Assembly (NCBI RefSeq): GCF_964030935.1
Contig: NZ_OZ034990.1
Location: 1,552,001-1,616,000, forward strand
Direction of reading: 5' to 3'
Source of the DNA: Rickettsiella endosymbiont of Aleochara curtula
Lineage (GTDB): Bacteria; Pseudomonadota; Gammaproteobacteria; Diplorickettsiales; Diplorickettsiaceae
DNA length: 64,000 nt
A program made the translations under genes and the position numbers. The notes beneath the pieces are model-generated. The model was not told the origin of the DNA, did not search any database, and saw nothing but the letters and a program-made list of their open reading frames with translations. Shown here one piece after another: positions 19,462 through 30,068 of this stretch. Position 1 is the first letter of the stretch. Every line of letters starts with the position of its first letter.

Positions 19462-21072
19462 ATGAACGTTGATTTAATGGATGATAAACAAATGGAAGTG
19501 CATCGAATTGAATTTCTAAAACAGGCAGATGACAAAATGGTGGAGTACGCGCCTGATACCTTGTTAGTTATAGTACAGAGAGCCGAGGAAGCCAGGCAAG
19601 AGGTGTCAAGGAATGGATTGACACGTAAGAAACAGCTTATTAAAACTGTTGGTACGGATGAATTGCTGGAGGCTGAAAAAGCTGTAAAAGACAATCCTCA
19701 TGATTCAGATAAATTAACTAAATTGGAAGCTTTGCGGTCCCAAAGCTGCTTGAGGAAAGCTACTACGGCGCTTTCCGATCTTGATAAGGTGTCAAAAATC
19801 TTAACTGATCAAGGTAAAGAAGAGAATGTAAGCAAAAGTTATCTCCTCGATAAGCTCGCGAAAATCTCAGAACATGAAATGGGGGAAGGAAATAAGTTCC
19901 AGACTTTTGGGGATGATAAAACTTATAAAAAGCTAATAAAAGAAGATAGAACAGTCAATAGCACACTTTCAAAGACGATCGCGAAGACTTTAGGCTCTGC
20001 AAGTTCGTTAGCGAATTCTATTCATAAAGCGTATGGGTATCCATTGATACTAGACCATATGAAGGAACAGTGCGAGGAAACAGCAAAGCAAAACCTTCCT
20101 CCGCAGGATGAACTAAGCCAGATGGCCGATGATTTAAATCAAATAACTAAAAAAATACCCGCATCTCCAGAAGCGCGCATGATTGAAAAGCATTTACTTG
20201 AAAATATTCAACCTACTTTGGAGTCTATAAGCGCAGCGGCTAAAGAAACTATAATGGAAGTTTCAGCTAATGGTATAGGTGCAGACAAGTTAGCTGAGCC
20301 CATTAGAAAACTTACTATGAATTTTAATCAAGTTTTTAAAGCTTCACAAGTAATGACTAAATATGTAGATATTAGTAAAGATGCAGAAAAAACATTTCTT
20401 TTAGAAACCATCGGTGAATTGTCACGACGTAATTTAACGCAAGATCAAGACTTACAAGACCCAGACTTCGAAGTGTTAACATTGAATAGTCTTACGAGTC
20501 CCGATAAATATGTAGAATTATCAAGCGAGGAAAGAGTGGGAAAGGGCACATTATCTCAAAATGTGATTTATATTGCACAGTCTGCCACACTTCTGGCAGA
20601 CCTTGCTAAAAACAATTACCACAGCTCATCGAATTTAGAAATAATAGCTGAAGAGCTAAAGGGAATGCCATGTGATTTTTTTACTCCCAAAAAGTTACTA
20701 GAGCAGCTTCAAACGAGCGATTTACAGAGTAAGGTAGATAAAAGTCAATTAGAGTCTGGTGAGGCTGCTAAACCTGAAAAAAACAAAGTGATAGTTTCTT
20801 CTGTTAAGGGGAGTGCTTCTAAAGAAGTTTCATCGACGTTATTTGCTCCAGTGTCAAATACTCTTGCAGTAACAAATGAACCCGTTACGCTTAGAAAAAT
20901 AAGTGAGGAGAGCAGGCAAGTTGGGGGTAATTTGACTTCCACCAGCTTTACACGCTTTATGGCTGCAAATAGAGAGTCAGATGGGATGAACACGTCTTTT
21001 TATCCTGCTGCTGCGGGTAAAAAGATTGAGAAAAAAGAAGAACCGCAAAAGCTAGGGCCAAGCCACAGTTAG
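19462..21072 (+). CDS. Uncharacterised 536-aa protein, effector-like
   Basis: No family recognised. ATG 19462 is chosen over an earlier in-frame codon at 19384 because AAAAGGAAA lies just upstream and the 19384 codon lies in the tandem repeat. The sequence is hydrophilic and Lys/Glu-rich with long predicted helices (likely coiled coils across ~15-110 and ~190-320), no membrane segment and no signal peptide. The last ~110 residues are low-complexity and Ser/Lys/Glu-rich. It sits alone between two near-identical terminators, in a seam of the conserved rpoC-rpsL region. A secreted host-directed protein is plausible but unproven. Confidence 0.8.
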   Translation: MNVDLMDDKQMEVHRIEFLKQADDKMVEYAPDTLLVIVQRAEEARQEVSRNGLTRKKQLIKTVGTDELLEAEKAVKDNPHDSDKLTKLEALRSQSCLRKATTALSDLDKVSKILTDQGKEENVSKSYLLDKLAKISEHEMGEGNKFQTFGDDKTYKKLIKEDRTVNSTLSKTIAKTLGSASSLANSIHKAYGYPLILDHMKEQCEETAKQNLPPQDELSQMADDLNQITKKIPASPEARMIEKHLLENIQPTLESISAAAKETIMEVSANGIGADKLAEPIRKLTMNFNQVFKASQVMTKYVDISKDAEKTFLLETIGELSRRNLTQDQDLQDPDFEVLTLNSLTSPDKYVELSSEERVGKGTLSQNVIYIAQSATLLADLAKNNYHSSSNLEIIAEELKGMPCDFFTPKKLLEQLQTSDLQSKVDKSQLESGEAAKPEKNKVIVSSVKGSASKEVSSTLFAPVSNTLAVTNEPVTLRKISEESRQVGGNLTSTSFTRFMAANRESDGMNTSFYPAAAGKKIEKKEEPQKLGPSHS

Positions 21073-21104
21073 TTACATTCCATCATAAAGTTTCTTTAGA
21101 ATAT

Positions 21105-21133
21105 AAAAATGCACTTGTCGGTGCATTTTTTTT
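21105..21133 (+). terminator. Rho-independent terminator after the 536-aa gene
   Basis: Stem AAAAATGCAC / GTGCATTTTT with loop TTGTCG and a T-rich tail. Almost the same hairpin as the one after rpoC. Confidence 0.9.
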
Positions 21134-21291
21134 ATCTTTTGTACAACCTTGCCAAGCTTGTTTTTTGCATAAACCCTGAAAATCAGCAGTAAAAATTCAC
21201 TGCGTTCATTTTTTGTTAATAATCATCTGCTTTAATCAGCAGATATATCAATTATTTTGATATTAGATTTTAGCAAAAAAAGAATAATTCC

Positions 21292-23337
21292 ATGACAACG
21301 ATACTATCTGTAGCGGAAATACACGACCTTCAAGGAAATTTAAAACTACGTGGAAAATCTTTTAAAGCAGGAATGCTTTTGATGGTCGACGCTTTAAAAA
21401 ACCTGAAAGTTAAAAAAATTGATGATAATAAAGAAAAGAGTCAATTGATAGATAAATATATAGGTACCATCGTTTGTATTGATGAATTTTACGAAAAAAA
21501 ATATGAGTTGAAGCTGGATGACATCATTTCTCACGAAGAGGGGAATCAAAATTTAAGTGAGTTACTCAGTAAGTATACACAACTAGTGCAAGCAAATATC
21601 CCATTAAAAGATTCTTTTCAATCCTTATGCGAGGCAGAACGTTATGCGGTATGGGAAAAGGGACGAAAAGTTCTTGAGACGGCGGGTGAAAGCAGTCAAT
21701 TTGAAGTAATTGGTGTGACTGTTAAAAGTAGCCAACTTAAAATAACACAGCAAGAAATTCCTTGCCAGGATGTTGAGACTTTGGCTGAGGAGTACAAAAA
21801 AATTGATAACAAAACTCCACCATTCTGGTTTCAGTGGTTGTCACTTTGGCAACAAGAGTTTATTGGTAAGAATCGAAACACGCTAATAAAAAACTCAATA
21901 CCTTCTTCATTACGTTCTGTACCCGGACTAGCAAATTTATCAAAACACGTTTGCACTATTAACGGTGTTGAAAGATTAGCTTATTTTCGGCATGCCACTC
22001 AGCGGCCGGTGGATTTGATGAATAATAAAGATGCTCACGATGAAGGATACCGCATAACCTGTTTGAATATGGCCAGTCAGATTAGATTGAGTTTGGAGGA
22101 TCAAATTAAACGGGCTGGCGTAAAACAAATGGGAGAAGCGGTTATTTTAACGCAATCACTGCTATCACCAGGAACAGTCGCTGATCTTAAAAGTAAGATT
22201 TCTGGACCTAGTGACAATGACACTGAGATATACAAAATGAAGGAGGAGATCGTTGAGCTCTTTCAATACGCATTATCTCACCCTAATGAAGCTATAAATG
22301 AAAAACATGTTCAACTCAAAGCGCTGTTTTTAAGCGAGTATACGGAGGAGCAACCGATTTTCTATAAAGATTTTTTAGCCAAATGGGGTCTAGAAGCACA
22401 ACGTGGATTATTTAAATACAAAGACAGTGAACCATTAAAAATTACTTTGCTATCGACTAATCATCCTCTAAACATTTTGCGACGTGGTGGTGTATATACG
22501 CCGCAAACTAGCAATAACGATTATAATACTGCGCTTTTGTTAGGCGTCGTGGGTCGATTTCTAATGCCAATGGTTGAAGAGCATAGTGAAAAGATTCATT
22601 TAACCCAACAACTTCCTACCTTCAATCAATTGTTAAAGACACTCAGTAAGTGTGAAGAGGAAAAAACCGTTTCAATAAATGATAAACAAAATCTTATAGA
22701 AACTTTAGACAGTTTGCTAGGTATTCATCATAAATTGAAATTGCAGCCAAATATCTTACTGTTGTTTCATGCAATTTATATGTTGCTATCTACACCTATA
22801 AATCAAGGTGGTTTGATAGATGAGGATATGCGTCACAATCAGCTGCTGATAAGTAGTGCAGAAGCGATTATTTTGAACTGTATCCAGGGTTCGCTATGGG
22901 TAGCTTGTAAAAGTGGTAAAGATCGGACTGGAATAGCTTCAATAGCTTATGATGCCGCGCTGTTGTATTTCATGCAATCTGGAAAATTACCTGGACATAA
23001 GGATGGACAAAGCGCTAGAGACGCTTATATTTCGCTGCTTAAAAGTCTGTTCGACTCAGGCCACCAGCAAAAGGCGGCTGGAGAAAATGCTCCGGGAGCC
23101 AAGGGTATTGTTGAGCCGGGGATGATTTTACCTGCAGATGTCAAGATCGATAAATGGACCAATACCACAAGTACCTTTTTTGCCCGTTTAAATAAGCCAT
23201 CTGATCCAGATGGAAGGAAAATAAGGGTCCCTTTATTCTCTCTAAAAAATCTAACAAAAAGACTTTTTTTCAAACCCGAAAAAGAGCTAATTCAAGAAAT
23301 AGAGATCCCAATGACGAACATTTTCAGATCTTCTTAG
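21292..23337 (+). CDS. Candidate phosphoinositide phosphatase (CX5R, SopB/4-phosphatase-like signature), effector-like
   Basis: 681-aa soluble protein. Residues 539-547 read CKSGKDRTG: the Cys-X5-Arg phosphatase loop with the two Lys typical of SopB/IpgD and the mammalian inositol polyphosphate 4-phosphatases. Catalytic Cys539 and Arg545 are both present, in the context WVACKSGKDRTGIASIAYDA. The rest has no domain I recognise. The N-terminal ~400 residues are mixed helical, and the C-terminus ends with a basic stretch. No signal peptide or membrane segment. The enzyme class is inferred from the loop; substrate and secretion into the host are inference. Confidence 0.72.
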   Translation: MTTILSVAEIHDLQGNLKLRGKSFKAGMLLMVDALKNLKVKKIDDNKEKSQLIDKYIGTIVCIDEFYEKKYELKLDDIISHEEGNQNLSELLSKYTQLVQANIPLKDSFQSLCEAERYAVWEKGRKVLETAGESSQFEVIGVTVKSSQLKITQQEIPCQDVETLAEEYKKIDNKTPPFWFQWLSLWQQEFIGKNRNTLIKNSIPSSLRSVPGLANLSKHVCTINGVERLAYFRHATQRPVDLMNNKDAHDEGYRITCLNMASQIRLSLEDQIKRAGVKQMGEAVILTQSLLSPGTVADLKSKISGPSDNDTEIYKMKEEIVELFQYALSHPNEAINEKHVQLKALFLSEYTEEQPIFYKDFLAKWGLEAQRGLFKYKDSEPLKITLLSTNHPLNILRRGGVYTPQTSNNDYNTALLLGVVGRFLMPMVEEHSEKIHLTQQLPTFNQLLKTLSKCEEEKTVSINDKQNLIETLDSLLGIHHKLKLQPNILLLFHAIYMLLSTPINQGGLIDEDMRHNQLLISSAEAIILNCIQGSLWVACKSGKDRTGIASIAYDAALLYFMQSGKLPGHKDGQSARDAYISLLKSLFDSGHQQKAAGENAPGAKGIVEPGMILPADVKIDKWTNTTSTFFARLNKPSDPDGRKIRVPLFSLKNLTKRLFFKPEKELIQEIEIPMTNIFRSS

Positions 23338-23667
23338 ATTTAGATCCTTCTAGGAGAGTTAAGCTAAAAATAACGGATCATTAAGATAAGAAAAGAAGGC
23401 TAAACAAGGAGGTAATTTCAATCGTGTAGGCTTAAAAAAATACAAAAAAAAGAGTAAAAAATAAGTGAATAAGCTGATACCGGCACTTGACATCTTAGAG
23501 CGGTCTCTTTACAATCTCGCCCCTCTTCGTTCGATGAAGAAAGTATTTTTTGAGCTTACTGTAACGCCTAAAAAATTTAGTATAAACGCAGCTAAAAGTG
23601 TGATTTACACTAAAAAAGAAAGCATTCAGATTAAATTATAAGCCACATTTTTGAGTAAAGAGATTAC
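23338..23667. other. Intergenic region carrying the str-operon promoter
   Basis: 330 bp without an ORF between the phosphatase-like gene and rpsL. Apart from the promoter at 23487-23515 I see A-rich leader sequence and no repeat. Confidence 0.6.
23487..23515 (+). promoter_or_regulatory. Sigma-70 promoter of the str operon
   Basis: A perfect TTGACA (23487-23492), 17-bp spacer and TACAAT (23510-23515), followed by a C-rich discriminator (CTCGCCCC). It leaves a leader of roughly 145 nt before rpsL. It is the strongest promoter match in the window and may drive the whole rpsL-rplQ block. Confidence 0.85.
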
Positions 23668-24045
23668 ATGGCCACAATTAACCAGTTAGTACGAAAGCCG
23701 CGTGTACAAAGACGCACTAAATCTATGGTGCCTGCGTTAGGTGAATGCCCGCAAAAACGCGGTGTATGCACACGTGTTTATACGGTGACACCGAAAAAGC
23801 CAAATTCGGCTTTACGGAAGGTAGCGCGGGTGCGTTTAACCAATGGTATGGAAGTAACCACTTACATCGGTGGTGAAGGCCATAATCTCCAGGAGCACTC
23901 GGTTATTCTGATGCGTGGCGGCCGGGTAAAAGACTTACCTGGTGTTCGCTATCACGTGGTTCGTGGTGCTTTAGATACCTCAGGTGTATCGGGCCGAAAA
24001 CAAGGGCGTTCTAAATATGGTGCTAAAAGGCCTAAAGATAAATAA
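23668..24045 (+). CDS. rpsL: Ribosomal protein S12
   Basis: 125-aa decoding-centre protein. [11 protein letters not shown] near residue 40 keeps the Lys that gives streptomycin sensitivity when unchanged, and [14 protein letters not shown] near residue 86 has the Asp that RimO methylthiolates in enteric bacteria. First gene of the str operon, 23 bp before rpsG. Confidence 0.99.
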   Translation: MATINQLVRKPRVQRRTKSMVPALGECPQKRGVCTRVYTVTPKKPNSALRKVARVRLTNGMEVTTYIGGEGHNLQEHSVILMRGGRVKDLPGVRYHVVRGALDTSGVSGRKQGRSKYGAKRPKDK

Positions 24046-24068
24046 ATTAAATAGCTAGGAATTGAGTT

Positions 24069-24617
24069 ATGCCAAGAAGACGTGTTGCTGCTAAAAGGGT
24101 TATTCTCCCTGATCCTAAGTTTAAAAGTGAGTTATTGAGTAAATTCATTAACTCAGTGATGAAAAATGGGAAAAAAGCTGTTGCCGAAAAAATCGTTTAT
24201 GGCGCTTTAGAACGCTTAGATGCCCGATTAAGAGATAAGTCTAAAAAAGTAGACAGAGATGAAGAAGCGGGCGGGGAAGGCAGTAGTGGAAAGCAAGGCT
24301 TCGATGCAGATGCATTACTCGATATTTTTGACCAGGCTTTAGATAATATCCGACCGAACGTTGAGGTAAGAGCAAGACGTGTGGGTGGCTCGACCTATCA
24401 GATTCCAGTTGAAGTACGCCCATCGCGGCGTACAGCCTTAGCCATGCGCTGGCTTAAGGTGGCAGCAAGCCAACGTAGCGAAAAGACCATGGCACAACGC
24501 CTGTCGGCAGAGATTTTGGATGCTTATGACAATAAAGGCATCGCAGTGAAAAAACGAGAAGATACGCACCGTATGGCTAAAGCTAACCAAGCTTTTGCTC
24601 ATTTCCGGTTCGGCTGA
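24069..24617 (+). CDS. rpsG: Ribosomal protein S7 with an internal insertion
   Basis: Organises the 3' major domain of 16S rRNA. Typical start [18 protein letters not shown] and core [20 protein letters not shown]. At 182 aa it carries a charged, Gly-rich insertion of about 25 residues near positions 57-82 ([20 protein letters not shown]) that E. coli S7 lacks. The 23-bp gap from rpsL is too short for the long S12-S7 intercistronic S7-binding structure known in E. coli. Confidence 0.98.
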   Translation: MPRRRVAAKRVILPDPKFKSELLSKFINSVMKNGKKAVAEKIVYGALERLDARLRDKSKKVDRDEEAGGEGSSGKQGFDADALLDIFDQALDNIRPNVEVRARRVGGSTYQIPVEVRPSRRTALAMRWLKVAASQRSEKTMAQRLSAEILDAYDNKGIAVKKREDTHRMAKANQAFAHFRFG

Positions 24618-24644
24618 TTTTAAAAAATTTAAAAGGTACTGAGT

Positions 24645-26759
24645 GTGGATCGACAAACGCCCATAGAACGCTATCGAAATATCGGTATTATTGCCCATAT
24701 CGATGCGGGGAAGACAACAACAACAGAGCGTATATTATTTTATACTGGGGTATCCCATAAGCTGGGTGAGGTCCATGAAGGAACCGCCATTATGGATTGG
24801 ATGGCTCAAGAGCAAGAGCGAGGTATTACGATTACCTCCGCTGCGACCACCTGTTTTTGGGATGGTATGGCCCATCAATTTCCTCAGCATCGTATTAATA
24901 TTATTGATACGCCTGGACACGTTGATTTTACTATTGAAGTAGAACGCTCATTGCGTGTGCTGGATGGTGCTTGTGTCGTTTTTTGTGCGGTCAGTGGTGT
25001 TGAGCCACAATCAGAAACGGTATGGCGCCAAGCAAATAAATATCAGGTGCCGCGGCTTGCCTTTGTGAATAAGATGGATAGAGCAGGTGCAAATTTCTTA
25101 CGCGTCGTTGAGCAAATAGCTAAGCGCTTAGGTGGGCGTCCGATCCCTATTCATATTCCGATAGGCGCAGAAGAAAATTTTGAGGGCGTCGTTGATTTAG
25201 TGCAAATGAAGGCTATTTACTGGGACGAAAGTACGCAAGGCATGCGGTTTGAATATCGAGATATCCCTGAAGGCCTCAAAGCTGAGTGTGAAACTTGGCA
25301 TGAAAAGCTGATTGAGACAGTTGCTGAAGCTACTGAAGAAATGACAGAGCGCTATCTCAATGGTGAAAAATTTACTACCGATGAGCTCAAGCACGCCATT
25401 CGTGTGTTGACTTTAGACAACAAGATTGTTCCGGTACTGTGTGGTTCCGCCTTTAAGAATAAGGGTGTGCAAGCGATGTTGGATGCCGTTATTGAGTATT
25501 TACCGGCTCCTAATGATGTTGCGGCCATTAAAGGTGTGCTCGATGATGCTAATCAGACCGTCGCTGAAAGACCGCCGGTTGATAACGCACCTTTTGCGGC
25601 GCTGGCATTTAAGATAGCAACCGATCCCTTTGTTGGTTCGTTGGTATATTTTCGAGTCTACTCGGGTGTCGTAAAGAGCGGCGACAGTGTTTACAACCCA
25701 GTTAAAAGTAAAAAAGAGCGTATAGGGCGTATCGTGCAAATGCACGCTAATACGCGGGAAGAAATAAAAGAAGTCAGAGCGGGCGATATTGCTGCCGCTG
25801 TTGGTCTGAAGTACACCACGACCGGTGATACATTGTCAGATCCCAATAACATTATTACGTTAGAGCGCATGGAGTTTCCTGAGCCGGTTATCTCTGTAGC
25901 GGTAGAGCCTAAAACCAAGGCCGACCAAGAGAAAATGTCTATTGCGTTGAGTAAGTTAGCGCAAGAAGATCCTTCTTTTCGAGTGCGGGTTGATGAAGAA
26001 TCAGGTCAAACCATTATTTCTGGTATGGGAGAACTGCATTTAGAAATTATTGTGGACCGCATGAAACGAGAATTTAGTGTCGAAGCGAATGTCGGTAAGC
26101 CACAGGTCGCTTATCGAGAAACCATACGTAAAGCCGTAGAACAAGAAGGAAAGTTTGTTCGTCAAAGTGGTGGTCGCGGCCAATATGGTCATGTATGGAT
26201 AAAGCTAGAACCATTAGAAGCAGGTAAAGGTTACGAATTTGAAAATGCTATTGTCGGTGGTGCTATTCCTAGAGAATATATTCCAGCCGTGGATAAAGGA
26301 ATAAAAGAGCAATTAGAAAATGGTGTGATAGCCGGTTATCCAGTCGTCGATGTGAAAGTAACCCTTTTCGATGGGACTTATCATGATGTTGATTCCAGCG
26401 AAATGGCTTTCAAAATTGCCGGCTCCATGGCGTTTAAAGAAGGTGCACGCAAAGCGTCACCCGTGTTATTAGAGCCGATTATGAAGGTCGAAGTGGTGAC
26501 CCCTGAAGAATACATGGGTGATGTCATGGGTGATCTGAATCGCCGGCGTGGAATTTTGCAAGGCATGGAAGATTTGCCTGCGGGTGGTGGAAAAATGATA
26601 CGCGCTGAAGTTCCGCTTTCTGAAATGTTTGGTTATGCCACAGACTTACGTTCAGCGACTCAAGGACGTGCAACCTATACGATGGAGTTTGGTAAATATA
26701 ACGAAGCTCCCGCTAATGTTGCGGATGGTATTATTCGTAAAAAAGATGATAGTAAATAA
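24645..26759 (+). CDS. fusA: Elongation factor G
   Basis: Translocation GTPase, 704 aa, GTG start. GTP motifs: [13 protein letters not shown] near residue 17 (G1), [10 protein letters not shown] (G2), DTPGHVDF near 88 (G3), NKMDRAGA near 142 (G4). Domain IV carries [18 protein letters not shown] near residue 507. It lies between rpsG and tuf, as in the classic str operon. Confidence 0.99.
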   Translation: MDRQTPIERYRNIGIIAHIDAGKTTTTERILFYTGVSHKLGEVHEGTAIMDWMAQEQERGITITSAATTCFWDGMAHQFPQHRINIIDTPGHVDFTIEVERSLRVLDGACVVFCAVSGVEPQSETVWRQANKYQVPRLAFVNKMDRAGANFLRVVEQIAKRLGGRPIPIHIPIGAEENFEGVVDLVQMKAIYWDESTQGMRFEYRDIPEGLKAECETWHEKLIETVAEATEEMTERYLNGEKFTTDELKHAIRVLTLDNKIVPVLCGSAFKNKGVQAMLDAVIEYLPAPNDVAAIKGVLDDANQTVAERPPVDNAPFAALAFKIATDPFVGSLVYFRVYSGVVKSGDSVYNPVKSKKERIGRIVQMHANTREEIKEVRAGDIAAAVGLKYTTTGDTLSDPNNIITLERMEFPEPVISVAVEPKTKADQEKMSIALSKLAQEDPSFRVRVDEESGQTIISGMGELHLEIIVDRMKREFSVEANVGKPQVAYRETIRKAVEQEGKFVRQSGGRGQYGHVWIKLEPLEAGKGYEFENAIVGGAIPREYIPAVDKGIKEQLENGVIAGYPVVDVKVTLFDGTYHDVDSSEMAFKIAGSMAFKEGARKASPVLLEPIMKVEVVTPEEYMGDVMGDLNRRRGILQGMEDLPAGGGKMIRAEVPLSEMFGYATDLRSATQGRATYTMEFGKYNEAPANVADGIIRKKDDSK

Positions 26760-26783
26760 TTAATAGTTATTGAGGTAAAAATT

Positions 26784-27986
26784 ATGGCCACTGGAAAGTT
26801 TGTACGAAATAAGCCCCACTTAAACGTGGGAACTATAGGCCACGTTGATCATGGTAAGACAACATTGACTGCAGCAATTACTAAATGTATGGCTGATAAG
26901 TTTGGTGGTGAAGCGATAGCATTTGATAAAATTGATAAAGCACCTGAAGAAAAGGCGCGTGGTATCACTATTTCGACTTCGCACGTAGAGTATGAAAGCG
27001 ATAAACGTCACTATGCGCACGTTGACTGTCCAGGCCATGCCGATTATGTGAAAAACATGATTACCGGTGCTGCGCAGATGGACGGTGCAATACTTGTAGT
27101 GAGTGCGGCAGACGGTCCTATGCCACAAACACGTGAACACATCTTATTAGCGCGACAAGTAGGCGTGCCTAATATCGTTGTATTTATGAATAAATGTGAC
27201 ATGGTAGATGACGCCGAGTTATTAGACTTAGTAGAAATGGAAATCAGAGAATTGCTTTCTAAGTATGAATTTCCTGGCGACGATATTCCTGTTATCCGTG
27301 GATCGGCTAAGAAAGCGCTAGAAGGTGATTGTGAAGGCGGCGGTGTTTATGCGTTGGTTAAGGCGATGGATGACTATTTTCCAGAACCCGTTCGTGATAC
27401 GGATAAGCCTTTCTTAATGCCTATCGAAGATGTATTTACCATTTCAGGTCGTGGAACGGTAGTAACCGGCCGTGTAGAACGTGGAATTGTTAAAGTAGGT
27501 GATGCTGTGCAAGTGGTGGGCTTAAGAGCTGTACAAGATACTGCTGTGACTGGCGTGGAAATGTTCCGTAAGTTACTGGATCAAGGTGAAGCAGGCGATA
27601 ACATTGGTGCGTTAATCCGAGGATTAAAGCGTGAAGATGTGGAACGCGGCCAAGTATTGGCGAAGCCGGGTACTGTAGAAGCTTGGACAGAATTTGAAGC
27701 AGAAATTTATGTGCTGACCAAGGAAGAAGGTGGTCGTCATACTGCGTTCATGAATAATTATAAACCACAGTTTTATTTTCGAACCACCGATGTAACCGGA
27801 ACGATTAAACTTCCTGAAGGATCGGAAATGGTTATGCCAGGAGATAACGTTAAAATTACAGTGACGTTGATGAATGAGTATGGTGTTGCTATGGAGAAAG
27901 GTTTACGTTTCGCAATTCGTGAAGGTGGTAAGACCGTAGGATCTGGTGTTGTTTCTAATCTTGTTAAAAAAGGTAAAAAGGCCTAA
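26784..27986 (+). CDS. tuf: Elongation factor Tu
   Basis: Delivers aminoacyl-tRNA to the ribosome, 400 aa. GTP motifs: [10 protein letters not shown] near residue 18, [12 protein letters not shown] near 58, DCPGHADY near 80, NKCDMVDD near 136. It is the only tuf copy in the window: the usual second site between tRNA-Thr and tRNA-Trp is empty. The gap to rpsJ is only 19 bp, so no long S10 leader exists. Confidence 0.99.
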   Translation: MATGKFVRNKPHLNVGTIGHVDHGKTTLTAAITKCMADKFGGEAIAFDKIDKAPEEKARGITISTSHVEYESDKRHYAHVDCPGHADYVKNMITGAAQMDGAILVVSAADGPMPQTREHILLARQVGVPNIVVFMNKCDMVDDAELLDLVEMEIRELLSKYEFPGDDIPVIRGSAKKALEGDCEGGGVYALVKAMDDYFPEPVRDTDKPFLMPIEDVFTISGRGTVVTGRVERGIVKVGDAVQVVGLRAVQDTAVTGVEMFRKLLDQGEAGDNIGALIRGLKREDVERGQVLAKPGTVEAWTEFEAEIYVLTKEEGGRHTAFMNNYKPQFYFRTTDVTGTIKLPEGSEMVMPGDNVKITVTLMNEYGVAMEKGLRFAIREGGKTVGSGVVSNLVKKGKKA

Positions 27987-28005
27987 TGGTCAGTAGGAAA
28001 TAATT

Positions 28006-28359
28006 ATGTCTTTAAAAGTCCCAGATTTTCGTATAGTACTACTTGCGTTTGATCATCGCTTAATCGATGCAACAACGAAAGAGATTGTGAGCTCATTAAA
28101 ACGAACAGGAGCTATTATCTCTGCGATTCCTTTGCCGATACACAAAAAGAAGTGCACGATTAACACATCGCCACATGTTGATAAAGATGCTCGAGATCAG
28201 TATGAGATACGTACTTATAAACGCTTAATTGATGTTTATGCTTCAACTGATAAAACGGTCGATGCTATTAGTAGAGATCTTGCGGCTTTACCTTCTAATG
28301 TTGATATTCAGGTAAAAATGAGTGACAAAAAAGATAAGAGCGATAAGAAAGATAAGTAA
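28006..28359 (+). CDS. rpsJ: Ribosomal protein S10 (NusE)
   Basis: Head protein of the 30S subunit and partner of NusB/NusG in antitermination. The core is normal ([15 protein letters not shown] segment [21 protein letters not shown] near residue 44). The 117-aa protein has a ~14-residue Lys/Asp tail ([13 protein letters not shown]) beyond the usual ~103-aa end. Confidence 0.98.
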   Translation: MSLKVPDFRIVLLAFDHRLIDATTKEIVSSLKRTGAIISAIPLPIHKKKCTINTSPHVDKDARDQYEIRTYKRLIDVYASTDKTVDAISRDLAALPSNVDIQVKMSDKKDKSDKKDK

Positions 28360-28397
28360 TTTCCTTAAAAATGCTAATTCAGTGAAGGTTTTTTTTT

Positions 28398-29069
28398 ATG
28401 ACAATGGGTTTAATAGGTCGAAAATGTGGTATGACGCAGATATATGCTGAAAACGGTTCGGCAATACCTGTCACGCTCATTGAAATACTACCTAATCGTG
28501 TAGTTCAAATTAAAACTAAAGAACGCGATGGATATGAGTCTGTTCAGGTAACCACAGATAAAAAATCTTCTTCACGGTTAAGTAAAGCCGAAGCGGGTCA
28601 TTTTGCTAAGGCTAATGTTGAGCCTGGGAAAGGTCTTTGGGAATTTCAGTTAAATGACGAAGATAGTGAATTTATTAAGGACTTATCATTAGGAAAGGAA
28701 ATTACCGTTGATCAGTTATTTAAACTGGGCACATGCGTTGACGTGACAGGTACTAATAAGGGTAAGGGATTTGCAGGTGTTATTAAGCGATATCATTTCG
28801 CTACGCAAGATGCTACGCATGGTAATTCGCTTTCGCATCGCGCACCGGGTTCTATAGGTCAGCGTCAATCGCCAGGCCGTGTGTTTAAAGGTAAGAAAAT
28901 GTGTGGGCAGTTAGGGAATCATCGTTGCACCATTCAATCTTTAGAAGTAGTTAAGGTCGATCCTGAACGGCATTTACTGCACATAAAAGGGGCGGTACCA
29001 GGAGCGCCAGGTGGGCACGTTATTATTAAACCCGCGGTAAGAAAAAAGAATAAACGAAATAAAGGCTGA
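28398..29069 (+). CDS. rplC: Ribosomal protein L3
   Basis: 23S rRNA assembly initiator, 223 aa. The loop reaching the peptidyl transferase centre reads [20 protein letters not shown] near residue 152. It keeps the Gln equivalent to the one methylated by PrmB, whose gene lies at 42758-43735. The start follows GAAGG at a short distance. Confidence 0.99.
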   Translation: MTMGLIGRKCGMTQIYAENGSAIPVTLIEILPNRVVQIKTKERDGYESVQVTTDKKSSSRLSKAEAGHFAKANVEPGKGLWEFQLNDEDSEFIKDLSLGKEITVDQLFKLGTCVDVTGTNKGKGFAGVIKRYHFATQDATHGNSLSHRAPGSIGQRQSPGRVFKGKKMCGQLGNHRCTIQSLEVVKVDPERHLLHIKGAVPGAPGGHVIIKPAVRKKNKRNKG

Positions 29070-29124
29070 TCCCCTAGTAAAGATTGATTTAAAATATTGA
29101 AATATAAATTTTTGGAATGGTGTT

Positions 29125-29742
29125 ATGCAAGTGGCTTTAGTTACAAAGAATGGCGCAAATCAAGAACTGCAGTTGTCAGAAGCTGTTTTCGGTTGTCGTT
29201 TTAATGAGCCTTTAGTTCATCAAGTTGTCACGGCTTATTTGGCAGGAGGACGGCAAGGTACGCGCGCGCAGAAGAACCGCGCTGCTGTGAGTGGTGGTGG
29301 AAAGAAACCTTGGAAACAAAAAGGCATGGGTCGTGCAAGAGCTGGAACTATCCGTAGCCCGCTGTGGCGTAGTGGTGGAGTTACTTTTGCATCAAGCACG
29401 CAAGATTTTTCGCAGAAAGTAAATAAAAAAATGTATCGCGCAGCGATGCGATCCATTTGTTCAGAATTATTACGACAAGGTCGATTTATAGTTTTGGAAG
29501 CGTTTGAGCTTGAAAAAGCCAAAACACGGGATTTCGTGGCTAAGCTTCAAGAACTTAATATTGATCAAAAAGTACTTATCGTACTTGAAGAAATTAATGA
29601 AAATATTTATTTAGCGGCAAGAAATTTACATAAAGTAGAGTTAACTGACGTGGAAGCTATCAATCCAGTTAACTTAATTAATTATGAAAAAATATTAATT
29701 ACGGCGCCTGCTTTAAAACAAATTGAGGAACTCTTAGCATGA
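29125..29742 (+). CDS. rplD: Ribosomal protein L4
   Basis: 205-aa exit-tunnel protein. The tunnel loop is visible as [20 protein letters not shown] near residue 57. In enteric bacteria L4 represses its own operon through the S10 leader, which is missing here because tuf and rpsJ are only 19 bp apart. It overlaps rplW by 4 bp. Confidence 0.99.
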   Translation: MQVALVTKNGANQELQLSEAVFGCRFNEPLVHQVVTAYLAGGRQGTRAQKNRAAVSGGGKKPWKQKGMGRARAGTIRSPLWRSGGVTFASSTQDFSQKVNKKMYRAAMRSICSELLRQGRFIVLEAFELEKAKTRDFVAKLQELNIDQKVLIVLEEINENIYLAARNLHKVELTDVEAINPVNLINYEKILITAPALKQIEELLA

Positions 29743-30053
29743 TGAATATTGCCCTAACTCAGCAGTTGCGCCGGTTTAAGATTATTCAACGGCCGCATTT
29801 ATCAGAAAAGTCTACGATGCTCGCGGATAAGCATCGACAGTTTGTTTTTAAAGTATTAAAGAATGCAAATAAGTCAGAAATCAAACAAGCAGTAGAATCT
29901 CTGTTTAATGTAAAAGTAAATGCCGTGCAACTTTTGAATGTGAAAGCTAAAGGTCGACGCTTTAAACAAGTTGAAGGTCAGTTAAAGGGTTGGAAAAAAG
30001 CATATGTAAGCTTAAAAGATGGTTACGACATTGATTTTACCGGAACAAAATAG
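29739..30053 (+). CDS. rplW: Ribosomal protein L23
   Basis: 104-aa protein at the tunnel exit, docking site for trigger factor and SRP. Core motif [11 protein letters not shown] near residue 18 and [20 protein letters not shown] near residue 68. Starts inside the end of rplD. Confidence 0.98.
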   Translation: MMNIALTQQLRRFKIIQRPHLSEKSTMLADKHRQFVFKVLKNANKSEIKQAVESLFNVKVNAVQLLNVKAKGRRFKQVEGQLKGWKKAYVSLKDGYDIDFTGTK

Positions 30054-30068
30054 AGAGAAATAAGTTTT

